From NCBI GenBank assembly GCA_016712315.1, contig JADJRG010000017.1, forward strand, positions 186,001 through 250,000: 64,000 nt of DNA, read 5' to 3'. Of this stretch, positions 46,987 through 55,386 are shown one piece after another. The stretch comes from Nannocystis sp. GTDB taxonomy: Bacteria; Myxococcota_A; Polyangia; Nannocystales; Nannocystaceae. Made by a program: the position numbers and the translations under genes. Below the pieces are notes generated by a model. That model worked only from the letters and a program-made list of their open reading frames with translations, was not told the DNA's origin and ran no database searches. How positions within the stretch are numbered: position 1 is the stretch's first letter; each line of letters starts with the position of its first letter.

Positions 46987-49194
46987 ATGGCTGGCAACAC
47001 GTTACCGGGGGGTTTAGGGGCGCGTTTGCGCGATTTCGCGCGCGGCTTCTTGGGCGGGGCCGGGGAGGGTGCGGAGGGGACTGCGGCGGGGGCTTCGACC
47101 TTGGAGGCGGCGGCGCAGTCGGTGGGGGCGTCGCTGGAGCGCTGGCGGTCGACAGGGAGCGTGCTGCGGGCGCTGACCAGCGGAGGCCTCGACCGGCTGA
47201 CCGCGGTGGGCGGGGAGGTGGAGCTGGTGACGTCGCTGGACGCGTTGACGCGGCTGCGGGCGACGAGCGCGCGGATCCGCCTGGGCGAGGTGGTGGTGGG
47301 TGAGGTCGCGGTCGGCGGCGGGCCGCTGCGGGTGTGGGCGACGGCGACCGAGGAGGGGGTGTTTCCGGTGCTGGTCGACGCGCTGGATCGCGCGGGTGCG
47401 GTGGTGGCTTGGGGGAGCGGGGCGGATCCGCCGATCTGCCAGGTGATCGATCAGACGCCGACGGCGACCGTGGACGCGGAGATGCTGCTGGCCGAGCCGA
47501 GCCTCGACCTGACGCCGCTGCGGGAGCTGGCGCTGCACGGGTGGTCGCTCTGTTATGTGGATCTGCACCCGGTCGACCGCAGGCCGGCGATCCGGGCGGC
47601 GCTGCTGCGCCACGGGCTACCCCTCGGCGCGGTGCTGGTGCACCCGCAGACGGAGGTGGAGTTCAAGACGCTGGGGATCGACTTTCACCGGCTCTTCGTG
47701 ACGACGCGGATCCGGCGGCTGCGCGCGGACGGGGTGCCGCTGGTGGTGATGATCAGCGAGGCGCCGCGGAGCTGGGCGAGCGCGGCGGAGGAGGGGGTCT
47801 TTGAGGTCGATCTGGCGGGGCTGGCGGCGCGGCTGCGTGGCGAGGGCGGGCTGGACGGCTGGCGAGCGGCGGCGGCGGACTTCTGTCAGGAGCGAGGGCA
47901 GCGCGGGCAGCTCGGGTGGCGCTTGGATCACTTGAGCGGGGCGCGGCGGGTGGAGGGGAACACCTGCGTGATCGAGCTGGACAACCGGCGCGCTCGCGAG
48001 CGGATCTTCGCGGCGATCGACGGGGCGCAGCGGAGCGTGCACCTGCAATTTTATATCTTGCGGCCGGGGCTGTTCAGCGAGCGCCTGGCGGTGCGCCTGA
48101 TCCAGCGGGCGCGCGCGGGGGTGGCCGTGCGGATCTGCGTCGACGCGCTGTTCTCGACCCAAGACGTGCTCGGCCTGCGCAACCAGGTGGTCGAAGGTCT
48201 GTCCCAAGAGCCAGGTATAGAGATCGTCGCGGCGGCGCCGATCTCGGCGGACGAGCCGCTGGAGCTGCGGCGCTTCAAGCGGCGTGACCACCGCAAGCTG
48301 GTGGTGATCGATGACCGGCTGGCGTTCGTCGGCGGGCGTAACGGCGGCGATGAGTACTACACCGGCTTCGATGAGGTGCCGATCAGCGACTGGACGCCGC
48401 ATGAGCGGGTGCCGTGGCTCGACGCGCACGTGGAGGTCGAGGGGCCGCTGGTGGCGGCGGTGCAAGGGTCCTTCGTCGAGACGTGGCACGCGGCGGGCGG
48501 GCGGGCGATCCCAGCGGTGAAGGAGGAGCTAGCGCCGTCGGGGGCGCCGTCGGGGGCGCCGACGGGGGGCTCGAAGGCGCGGCTGGTGGTGCACAAGGGG
48601 CTGGAGGACGCGAACACGCTGGGGGCCTACGAGGCGATCATCGAGAGCGCTCGGGCGCGGATCTTTATCCTGAACGACTTCCCGATCCTGGACACGCTGC
48701 AGCGATCGCTGCTGCGGGCGCTGCAGCGCGGGGTGGCGGTGGTGATCTTGACGGGCTCGGCGGTGGCGCGCCGCGGCGACGGGACGATGCTGCGCGGGCC
48801 GATGCACCGCGAGATCTTCGAGTACATGACAAAGCACCGGCTCGAGCCGCTGCTGCGCGCGGGGGTGGTCGTGTATGAGTTCGCGACGCCGCCGCTGCCC
48901 GAGGTGGTGGCGCGCGGCGGGGTGGTGCGCCCATACGTGCACGCGAAGGTGATGTGCGCCGACGGGCGGGTGGCGAGCGTGGGCTCGGCGAACCTGGACG
49001 TGACGGCGAGCTACTGGGAGCACGAGGCGAACGTGGTGATCGAGGACCCGGCGGTGGTCGGGCGGCTGGAGGCGACGATCGAGGGGCTGTGCGCGGGTTC
49101 GCTTCGGCTCGACGTGGAGTCCGCGTACTGGCGCCGGGAGGCCCGGCAGCGGGAGATCGCCTCGGCGCTGTGGCCAGAGACGCTGTACGTGTGA
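46987..49194 (+). CDS. Phospholipase D superfamily (cardiolipin synthase-like) with extra N-terminal domain
   Basis: A 735-residue PLD-family protein. Both HKD motifs are complete: HRKLVVID (H435, K437, D442) followed by GGRNGGDEYY, and HAKVMCAD (H652, K654, D659) followed by GSANLD. This pair suits cardiolipin-type phosphatidyl transfer. The first 310 residues are an additional domain I do not recognise, without the membrane helices of ClsA (AARLRDFARGFLG, VFPVLVDALDRAGAV, ALVHGW-like hydrophobic strands). A Gly/Pro/Ser tract (about 518-527) lies between the two halves. Start ATG 46987, seven bases after TAGAGT; divergent from the P450. Confidence 0.87.
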   Translation: MAGNTLPGGLGARLRDFARGFLGGAGEGAEGTAAGASTLEAAAQSVGASLERWRSTGSVLRALTSGGLDRLTAVGGEVELVTSLDALTRLRATSARIRLGEVVVGEVAVGGGPLRVWATATEEGVFPVLVDALDRAGAVVAWGSGADPPICQVIDQTPTATVDAEMLLAEPSLDLTPLRELALHGWSLCYVDLHPVDRRPAIRAALLRHGLPLGAVLVHPQTEVEFKTLGIDFHRLFVTTRIRRLRADGVPLVVMISEAPRSWASAAEEGVFEVDLAGLAARLRGEGGLDGWRAAAADFCQERGQRGQLGWRLDHLSGARRVEGNTCVIELDNRRARERIFAAIDGAQRSVHLQFYILRPGLFSERLAVRLIQRARAGVAVRICVDALFSTQDVLGLRNQVVEGLSQEPGIEIVAAAPISADEPLELRRFKRRDHRKLVVIDDRLAFVGGRNGGDEYYTGFDEVPISDWTPHERVPWLDAHVEVEGPLVAAVQGSFVETWHAAGGRAIPAVKEELAPSGAPSGAPTGGSKARLVVHKGLEDANTLGAYEAIIESARARIFILNDFPILDTLQRSLLRALQRGVAVVILTGSAVARRGDGTMLRGPMHREIFEYMTKHRLEPLLRAGVVVYEFATPPLPEVVARGGVVRPYVHAKVMCADGRVASVGSANLDVTASYWEHEANVVIEDPAVVGRLEATIEGLCAGSLRLDVESAYWRREARQREIASALWPETLYV

Positions 49195-49297
49195 GCGGTG
49201 CGACCGGCGCGATGGGCGGGGGGTTTGACGATCTCGCGCGCTCCGTCCTACTCTTCGCGCCACCGCCCGCTGAGGGCGTCTCTCTGAGGAGTCCTTG

Positions 49298-50293
49298 ATG
49301 AAGAAGCTGCTCTCTGCCCTGGGTCTGGTCTCGTTGCTCTCTGGCGCCGCGCTCGCGGGTTGTGACGGCGGCGGCGGCGGCGGCGGTTCGTCGACGCCGT
49401 CGATCGTGGTCGCTTCGGAGGACTTGGCCGCCGGCGGCGCGTACGTCTCGTATGTGAACAACGTCGGAAATTGCAGCCAAGGCTGCGACAAGCTGGCGAA
49501 GGGCGATCTGATCCTCGAGGTCGACGGCCAGCCGGTGACCAGCTCGAAGGACCTGCGCAACAGCAAGATCGCGACCGGCTCGCCGGTGAAGCTGAAGGTG
49601 TGGAAGAAGGACACGAAGGCGACGGTCGAGGTCGAGCTGGTGGCGACCCCGAGCGATAAGCTGCCGCCGCTGAAAGAGGCGCCGCCGTTCTGGACGGTGG
49701 GCGCGGCGGAGCTCGATCGGGCGCCGCAGTGGGCGCGCCGGACGCTGTTCGGCCACCCGAGCCAGGCGACGATGCTGGTGAGCGTCGACGGCGGGATCCT
49801 GAGCGGCCGCGATCTGGTCGGCAAGAAGCGGTTGATCGTGTTTTGGGACATCGCGACCCGCGAGGAGCAGGCGCAGGCGGTCGACTTCATGCAGGTGCTG
49901 CAGAAGGCGCAAGGCGACCTGAACGCGCGGGGGATCGACATCTACTTCGCGCAGGTGCAGTTCCCGAACAACGACCGCCAGCGGCCGTGGAACGACTCGG
50001 CGCTGCGCGACTTCGCCAAGACCCACGGGCTCGCGGATCTGGCGCCGATCCCGATGTACCGCTTCCCCAACCCGACCGAGTACAACGCGGCCAAGGAGGT
50101 CGGGCTCGAGGGGGCTTCGACGTATATCCAGTACCTGCGGGCGGCCCCTTCGATCGTGCTGCTCAACGACGACGGGGTGATCGTGTGGCACTCGGAGGGG
50201 ATCACGACGCCGCCAGCGGACTCGCCGCTCGCCAACCGGCCGAACCTCTACACGATCATCACGGCGGTCGAGTTCGCGGTCGCGAACCTGTAG
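49298..50293 (+). CDS. Lipoprotein with PDZ domain and thioredoxin-like C-terminal region
   Basis: A 331-residue lipoprotein (SLLSGAALAGCDGGG). A Gly tract is followed by a PDZ-type domain (about 35-115): AYVSYVNNVGNCSQGCDKLA, KGDLILEVDGQPVTSSKDLR, PVKLKVWKKD. The C-terminal 190 residues look like a thioredoxin-fold domain without the CxxC pair (KKRLIVFWDIATREEQAQAV, IDIYFAQVQFPNN, APSIVLLNDDGVIVWHSEGI). ATG 49298 has a GAGGAG ribosome binding site 9 nt upstream; the preceding TTG is less likely. Ends at a strong terminator. It probably works in periplasmic protein binding, without redox chemistry. Confidence 0.8.
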   Translation: MKKLLSALGLVSLLSGAALAGCDGGGGGGGSSTPSIVVASEDLAAGGAYVSYVNNVGNCSQGCDKLAKGDLILEVDGQPVTSSKDLRNSKIATGSPVKLKVWKKDTKATVEVELVATPSDKLPPLKEAPPFWTVGAAELDRAPQWARRTLFGHPSQATMLVSVDGGILSGRDLVGKKRLIVFWDIATREEQAQAVDFMQVLQKAQGDLNARGIDIYFAQVQFPNNDRQRPWNDSALRDFAKTHGLADLAPIPMYRFPNPTEYNAAKEVGLEGASTYIQYLRAAPSIVLLNDDGVIVWHSEGITTPPADSPLANRPNLYTIITAVEFAVANL

Positions 50294-50305
50294 ACCCCGC
50301 CGCGC

Positions 50306-50348
50306 AGAGGGGAGCGCTCGCTACAGCGAGGCGCTCCTCTTTATTTTT
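50306..50348 (+). terminator. Rho-independent terminator after the PDZ lipoprotein
   Basis: A long GC-rich stem built on GGAGCGC / GCGCTCC plus TCGC / GCGA around a TACA loop, with an outer AGA / TCT, followed by TTTATTTTT at 50340-50348. Confidence 0.88.
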
Positions 50349-50361
50349 GTCTTGCGTCGGC

Positions 50362-51762
50362 TCAGCGCAGGGTGCGGCGTAGGGCGGCTGTGTCGCTCTG
50401 AAAGCGGCTGAGGGCGGGGCCCTCGAGGGCGACGCCGAGGCGCTGTGGGCGGGCGTCCCCGTTGGCTTGGAGGATCAGGGGGTCGAGCTGCTTGACCTCG
50501 CCGTCTTCCTCGCTCCATAGCTCGAGGCGGACACGATCTCCGGCGGTCTTGCCGCTGTGACCGGCGAGGGCGACGAGCTGGCCGCTGCGGACGGCGACGC
50601 CAGGGCTGGGCGAGGCGAGCAGGCGGGAGAGGTGGCTGTACCGGGTGACGAGGCCGCCGTGGTGGACGATCTCGAGGGTGAGGCCGGCGTCGCCGTCGGC
50701 CTGGGCGCTGCGGATGACCCCGTCGGCGAGCGCGATCACGGGGGCACCCTCGGGGCGGCGGTACATCGCGCCTGGGCGGCCGCTGATGACCTCGAGGGTG
50801 GGGCTGAGCAGGCCGCGAGCTTCGGTCGGCAAGGGGTGGTAGGCGAGCGGGGTGCGGCGCAAGGCGCGGGCGACGGGCTGGCCTTCAGGTGTGTAGTAGG
50901 CGCCGCCGTAGCGGAGCGCGGTGTGTTTGCCGGCGTCGCCGCGGTAGCGGATCCCCAAGACGTCGCCGTAGCGGTGGAACGCGTCGCCGATCAGGCGCTT
51001 CTCGACGACGAGGCGGAGCTGGTCGCCGGCGCGCAGCTCGGTCTGGAGATCGAGCTCGTAGGCGAGCGCTTCGGCGATGACCTGGGCGAGCTCCGGGGAC
51101 TCTCCGGCGGCGGCGATCGCGGCGAGCAGGTCGGCGTCGCGGCCGATCTCGATCTCGATGGTGGCGACGTCGAGGGCGGCGGCGTGGTGCAGGGTGCGGA
51201 TCTGGAAGCCGCCGCCGCTGCGGCAGGCCTGGAGGAGCTGGCCTTCGGCGATCTCGAGCTCGAGGGCGTGGACGGCGCCGTGGCGGTCGCTGGCGACCCG
51301 CACGGGGGCGCCGCGCTCGGCGATGAGGCCGAGGTCGAGGCTGGGGCGGATCGCTGCGGCGAGGGCGTCGATCTCGTCGCTGCGCACGCCGAGCAAGGCG
51401 AGGGCCTCGGCGAAGGCGCGCCCTTCGAGGGTCGTCTGCTGAAAGAGCAGGCGGTCGAGCCCGGCGAAGATCCGGGCAGGATCGGCGGTGCAGGAGCGGG
51501 CTGGGGGATCGGCGTAGGTGCCGAGGGTGGCGCCAGCAGCGCCGCCGATCACCGCTGCGCGTGGGACGCCGAGTGCGTCGAGGCCGATGTCGCGGCCTAA
51601 AAATACGTAGGCGTTGACGGCCATCAGCAGGCCGAGGAAGAGCGCGGTGCGGTTGCGGATCTTGCGCTCGGCGGGGTCGACCTTGACCCGGGGAGCGCGC
51701 TTGCTGCGCGTTCGCGCCCGCGGCTTGCCGGCCGGCATACGCCGGTTGCCCTTCTTGCTCAT
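50362..51762 (-). CDS. Membrane-anchored LytM/M23-fold protein, metal ligands lost
   Basis: A 466-residue protein with a very basic start (KKGNRRMPAGKPRARTRSKR), one membrane helix (about 39-57) and two regions outside. The middle part looks like the domains that precede M23 peptidases (LAYELDLQTELRAGDQLRLVV, VLGIRYRGDAGKHTALRYGG). The C-terminal LytM fold is recognisable (RRPEGAPVIALADGVIRSA, LEIVHHGGLVTRYSHLSRL, VAVRSGQLVALAGHSGKTAG), but the first HxxxD ligands are replaced in AMYRRPEG and the final HLHF becomes RVRLEL. Like EnvC or NlpD, it is probably an amidase activator or binding protein, not a peptidase. Confidence 0.82.
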   Translation of the reverse strand: MSKKGNRRMPAGKPRARTRSKRAPRVKVDPAERKIRNRTALFLGLLMAVNAYVFLGRDIGLDALGVPRAAVIGGAAGATLGTYADPPARSCTADPARIFAGLDRLLFQQTTLEGRAFAEALALLGVRSDEIDALAAAIRPSLDLGLIAERGAPVRVASDRHGAVHALELEIAEGQLLQACRSGGGFQIRTLHHAAALDVATIEIEIGRDADLLAAIAAAGESPELAQVIAEALAYELDLQTELRAGDQLRLVVEKRLIGDAFHRYGDVLGIRYRGDAGKHTALRYGGAYYTPEGQPVARALRRTPLAYHPLPTEARGLLSPTLEVISGRPGAMYRRPEGAPVIALADGVIRSAQADGDAGLTLEIVHHGGLVTRYSHLSRLLASPSPGVAVRSGQLVALAGHSGKTAGDRVRLELWSEEDGEVKQLDPLILQANGDARPQRLGVALEGPALSRFQSDTAALRRTLR

Positions 51763-51941
51763 CAGGGGTCGGCGCTATCAGATCGGGGGAGAGAGCGCCA
51801 ATAACCCGCAGAACTGGGCGGACGGGCCGCGGTCTGGGCAGTGTGCGTTATCGCGCGGCGCGGCGGTGCGCGAACGAGGTCCGTCCTCGAATGACGGCTA
51901 GGACGCTTCGCAGGCGCTCCATGCACGCGCGGCGGTCGGGC

Positions 51942-52568
51942 TCAGTAGCCGGGGGGGATGACGCCATTAAGGCAATGGATGGTGTTGGGCTCGCGTCGGC
52001 TGGACCAGCGGGCGCGCTCGGGGCGGTCGGGGGTTCCGGCCTCGAGGCCCTCCGTGAGGCTCCAGGCGGGTGATTGGCCGGGAGCGAGGCTGTGGAGGCC
52101 GCTCTGCCAGGGGCCGATGATATAGGTGTGGCCGGCGATCCTCGCGTTGAAGAACTCACTATAGCGGCGGGCGAAGTCGTGGCCTGGGGCGGCGCCGAGG
52201 GTCTCGCAGGTGCGAAACCACCATAGTGCGGCGCCAGCGGGTAGGAGGCGCTCGCGGAGGGCGCAGAGGTCCTTGTGTAAGGAATGGCCGGGCAGCAGGG
52301 CGGCGGCGGCCAGGCGCTCGTCGCCGATCCGGGCCTCTCCCCACTTGCCGTGACCCCAGAATTGGAGCTCTGCGATCGGCTGATCGGGGGATTGACGGCC
52401 GATCCACGCGAACGCCTCGCGCCAGCCCCGGGCGCCGAAGGCGGCGCCGATGCTCCCGCGTCCGCGGTAGAGCCAGGCGCCGGCGGCCCAGGCGTGGGTG
52501 AGGCCAGGCAGGCCGTGCCGGCCGGTGCAGGAGCGGTCGTAGATCACGAGGCGGAGGCCGCCCGACAT
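51942..52568 (-). CDS. Uncharacterised protein, possible caspase-like (clan CD) His/Cys dyad
   Basis: A 208-residue protein with no signal or membrane helix. ELQFWGHGKWGEARIG holds H73 after a hydrophobic strand and ALWWFRTCETLGA holds C121 after another, the order and setting seen in caspase/CHAT/DUF4347 folds, followed by GHDFARRYSEFFNARIAGHTYIIG, which matches the usual 'G..FA..l...Ga.V.g' helix-strand. This is my reading of the pattern, not a family match. It begins 7 nt after the pssA stop and probably shares its transcript. The last 40 residues (GTPDRPERARWSSRREPN) look disordered. Confidence 0.55.
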   Translation of the reverse strand: MSGGLRLVIYDRSCTGRHGLPGLTHAWAAGAWLYRGRGSIGAAFGARGWREAFAWIGRQSPDQPIAELQFWGHGKWGEARIGDERLAAAALLPGHSLHKDLCALRERLLPAGAALWWFRTCETLGAAPGHDFARRYSEFFNARIAGHTYIIGPWQSGLHSLAPGQSPAWSLTEGLEAGTPDRPERARWSSRREPNTIHCLNGVIPPGY

Positions 52569-52575
52569 GGTGTGG

Positions 52576-53397
52576 TCACTCCTTCACCGCGGCCTCGGTG
52601 AGCTCGGGGGCCGGCGGTGTGGGGCCTTGCATCGGCGAGTTGGTGGCGCGGCCAGTGAGGCGCTGCCGCAAGAAGAGCAGCTCCTCAGCGAGGCCGAGCA
52701 GGAGGTAGCAGGCGATCAAGAAGATGAGGACGGCGGGGCGGTTGATCTGGGCGGCGACCATGACGGCGCCGATCGCGATGAGGCCCGCAGCGGCGAGGGT
52801 GCGCCGGTTGGGCCGCAGATCCTTGAATGAACGGAAGCGGATCTTCGAGACCATGAAGTAGCTGAGCACCGCGATCATGCCGGCGACGAGGCCGACGTTG
52901 GCGGGCCGCGGCAGGCCGAGGGCGTGGTTGGCGATCACCACGGCGACGATGGTGGTGGCCGCGACGGGGATCGGCAGGCCTTGGGTGTACTTTCCCGCCT
53001 TGCCCTTGTCGCGGGTCGCGATGACGTTGAAGCGGGCGAGGCGGATGCAGCCGCAGGCGAGGAAGAGGAAGGCGACGAAGAGGCCAGCCCGGCCGAGATC
53101 CTCGAGGGCCCAGCGGTATACGAGCAGCGCAGGGGCGACGCCGAAGGTGATCACGTCGGCGAGGCTGTCGAGCTGGAGGCCGAACTCGGACTGGGTCTTG
53201 GTGATGCGGGCGATCCGCCCGTCGGTGGCGTCGAAGAAGCCGCCGAAGGCGATCGCGATCGCTGCCTTGTATAAAGCGTCGCTCTCGGGGCCCTCGACGC
53301 CGAGGCGGGCGCAGAGCGAGAGCGCGTAGAAGCCGCAAAAGACGCTCGCGAGGGTGAACGAGTTGGGGATGATGATCGCGGCCCGGCGGAGGTTCAT
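52576..53397 (-). CDS. pssA: CDP-diacylglycerol-serine O-phosphatidyltransferase
   Basis: A 273-residue integral membrane CDP-alcohol phosphatidyltransferase, making phosphatidylserine, the precursor of phosphatidylethanolamine. The signature DATDGRIARITKTQSEFG, then LDSLADV, gives the DxxDGxxAR-x8-GxxxDxxxD metal site. NSFTLASVFCGFYALSLC and VAPALLVYRWAL are typical of the type II (Bacillus-like) enzymes. About eight hydrophobic helices. The start is ATG 53397 with a TACTCT box (53416-53411) 14 nt upstream. The C-terminal 30 residues are a Pro/Thr tail. Divergent from truA. Confidence 0.92.
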   Translation of the reverse strand: MNLRRAAIIIPNSFTLASVFCGFYALSLCARLGVEGPESDALYKAAIAIAFGGFFDATDGRIARITKTQSEFGLQLDSLADVITFGVAPALLVYRWALEDLGRAGLFVAFLFLACGCIRLARFNVIATRDKGKAGKYTQGLPIPVAATTIVAVVIANHALGLPRPANVGLVAGMIAVLSYFMVSKIRFRSFKDLRPNRRTLAAAGLIAIGAVMVAAQINRPAVLIFLIACYLLLGLAEELLFLRQRLTGRATNSPMQGPTPPAPELTEAAVKE

Positions 53398-53435
53398 CGG
53401 CGAAGGCGGAGAGTATCACGGCGGCGCAGCGGCGG

Positions 53436-53464
53436 TTGACAGCGCGAGAGGGGCCGAGGATGGT
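53436..53464 (+). promoter_or_regulatory. Promoter of truA
   Basis: TTGACA (53436-53441), 17-nt spacer, GATGGT (53459-53464). The start would fall at 53471-53472, the A of the ATG: leaderless. Confidence 0.6.
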
Positions 53465-53471
53465 CGCGGCG

Positions 53472-54326
53472 ATGAGCGTGCTCGTGCGGATCGCCTACGA
53501 TGGGGCCGGTTTTCATGGTTTCGCCCGCCAAGCGGCGAGCGCGGAGCGGGCGGCGCCGCGGACGGTGCAGGGGGTCTTGGAGGAGGTGTTGACTGGGTTC
53601 TATCGGGCGCCGGTGCGCGTGCGCGGGGCGAGCCGCACCGACGCGGGGGTGCACGCGCTCGGGCAATTGATCGCGTTCGAGCCGCCTTCAGCGATCCCGG
53701 CAGAGGGGCTGCTGCGGGCGCTTCAGCGGCTCCTTCCGGGGGATCTGAGCGCGCGGGCGGCGTGGACGGAGGAGCGCTTGGACGGGGCGCCGGTGGAGCC
53801 GCGCTTTGAGTGCGGGGGCAAGCGGTATCGGTATGTGGTGCGTACGTCGACGCTGCGGGCGGCGCGTGGGGCCGCGTACGAGTGGCACCTGCGCCGCCGC
53901 CTGGATCTGCCAGCGATGCAGGCGGCGGCGGTGCACTTGGTGGGCGAGCACGACTTCGCGAGCTTTCGCGGGGCGGGCTGCCAGGCGAAGACGACGATCC
54001 GCCGGCTGCGCGGGCTGGCTGTGCGCGGCGAGGAGGACGCCCAGGCGAGCCTCGGTGACCCGGGCGAGGCGCGGGGCGAGGGGCCGGCGCGGGTGGTGTT
54101 TGAGGTCGATGGGGAGGCGTTCCTCTACAACATGGTGCGGATCTTGGTCGGCACGCTGGTAGAGGTGGGCAGGGGTCGGCGGCCGCCTGAGTCGATGCCC
54201 GCGGTGCTGAGGGCGCGCGATCGCGGGGCGGCTGGCCCGACGGCGCCCGCCGAGGGGCTGACGCTGGTCGAGGTGCTGTGGCCGGGGGAGGGCAGGCGCG
54301 GTAGGGCGCAGGAGTCGTTGGGGTGA
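53472..54326 (+). CDS. truA: tRNA pseudouridine(38-40) synthase
   Basis: A 284-residue TruA, which makes pseudouridine at positions 38-40 of the anticodon arm. The catalytic Asp is D57 in RGASRTDAGVHALGQ. Other family blocks are VRIAYDGAGFHGFARQ, TVQGVLEEVL, GGKRYRYVVRTS, HDFASFRGAGCQAKTTIR and FLYNMVRILVGTLVEVGRG. An insertion of about 20 residues (GEEDAQASLGDPGEARGEG) lies before the last strand block. ATG 53472 is well supported by family length and by the promoter; upstream in-frame codons are not needed. Confidence 0.96.
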   Translation: MSVLVRIAYDGAGFHGFARQAASAERAAPRTVQGVLEEVLTGFYRAPVRVRGASRTDAGVHALGQLIAFEPPSAIPAEGLLRALQRLLPGDLSARAAWTEERLDGAPVEPRFECGGKRYRYVVRTSTLRAARGAAYEWHLRRRLDLPAMQAAAVHLVGEHDFASFRGAGCQAKTTIRRLRGLAVRGEEDAQASLGDPGEARGEGPARVVFEVDGEAFLYNMVRILVGTLVEVGRGRRPPESMPAVLRARDRGAAGPTAPAEGLTLVEVLWPGEGRRGRAQESLG

Positions 54327-54419
54327 CATCCATGTCATGGCCTCCCGGTGAGACGTGCGCGAAAACGCTAAGGATCACAATCGCGCGTCCTTGGCCCGGA
54401 ATATGCTCGAAAGCGCGCC

Positions 54420-55355
54420 ATGAACGCTTCGACGTACCGCCGCTCCCTCCTGTCGCTCACCTTGTTGACCGCCGCTTGTACGGGCGATGACAAGGGCGGG
54501 ACGGACACCGAGACCACCACCGAGGCCACGACCGAGGCCTCCACCACGACCGATGGTAGCACCAGCCAGGGCTCGACCTCGGTGATGAGCACCACCGGGG
54601 TGACCACCGAGACCGGCACGAGCGGTATGACCGAAGGGACAGATTCGACCGCGAGCACGGACTCCGACAGCAGCACCAGCGACGGGACCACCGCGGGCAC
54701 GACGGGCGTGGAGGACGTGTGCGCGCCCAGCGAGGACGTGAAGTTCCAGTTCAAGCTGCTGCCCGAGCCGGACTTCAAGCCGCTGGAGCTGGAGTGGATC
54801 TGTAAGGTGCTGGCGATCGTCGACGGTGACGGCGGCGAGCGCTCGCTCGAGATGAGCTGTGACGACCTCGAGAACGTCGCGATCATCCCGCCGCCGACGC
54901 TGGTGATCACGGCGTCGCCCGCGACCGAGCTGGCGCAGATCAAGCCGGGCGCGGCGCTGCGGGTCTTCTACTACCAGGCGACGCCGTGGTGGATCGAGCG
55001 CTGGCTGCGCGTCGAGGACCTGCTGAGCGGCGAGCTGTTGCTCGCGGGGATCGACGGGGTGCAGATCGACCCGAACGAGATGGTGAAGCTCACCGCGCCG
55101 GTCGAGCTGAGCGCGGCGGATGGCACCTGCACGCCGCTCAAAGAGGACTGCGGCATGGTCGAGCGGCTGGTGCTCGACGGCATGGCCGAGGGGGTGATGA
55201 GCGCGCACCTGGACGGGTCCTTCGTGATCGCGGGCGGCGACCCGGGCTATAGCGTGTGGGTCGAGGGCGCGGCGCGCTTCGTCGGCGACATCGAGTGCAC
55301 GGACACGCCGGAGCGCTGGTACTCGCTCGGGGTGGTCGCGGACGGGCAGGAGTGA
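54420..55355 (+). CDS. Lipoprotein with Ser/Thr/Asp linker
   Basis: A 311-residue lipoprotein (LLSLTLLTAACTGDD). Residues about 24-100 are a Ser/Thr/Glu/Asp linker (TETTTEATTEASTTTD and relatives). The C-terminal 210 residues are a folded, mostly beta domain of unknown type with four or more cysteines (ICKVLAIVDGDGGERSLEMS, LRVFYYQATPWWIERWLRVE, VEGAARFVGDIECTDTPERW). It looks like a surface-displayed domain on a tether. TATGCT box at 54402-54407 gives a leader of about 6 nt. No partner gene apparent. Confidence 0.72.
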   Translation: MNASTYRRSLLSLTLLTAACTGDDKGGTDTETTTEATTEASTTTDGSTSQGSTSVMSTTGVTTETGTSGMTEGTDSTASTDSDSSTSDGTTAGTTGVEDVCAPSEDVKFQFKLLPEPDFKPLELEWICKVLAIVDGDGGERSLEMSCDDLENVAIIPPPTLVITASPATELAQIKPGAALRVFYYQATPWWIERWLRVEDLLSGELLLAGIDGVQIDPNEMVKLTAPVELSAADGTCTPLKEDCGMVERLVLDGMAEGVMSAHLDGSFVIAGGDPGYSVWVEGAARFVGDIECTDTPERWYSLGVVADGQE

Positions 55356-55386
55356 GCCGCGCTCGGCTCCTGACCTGGTCTTGAGG

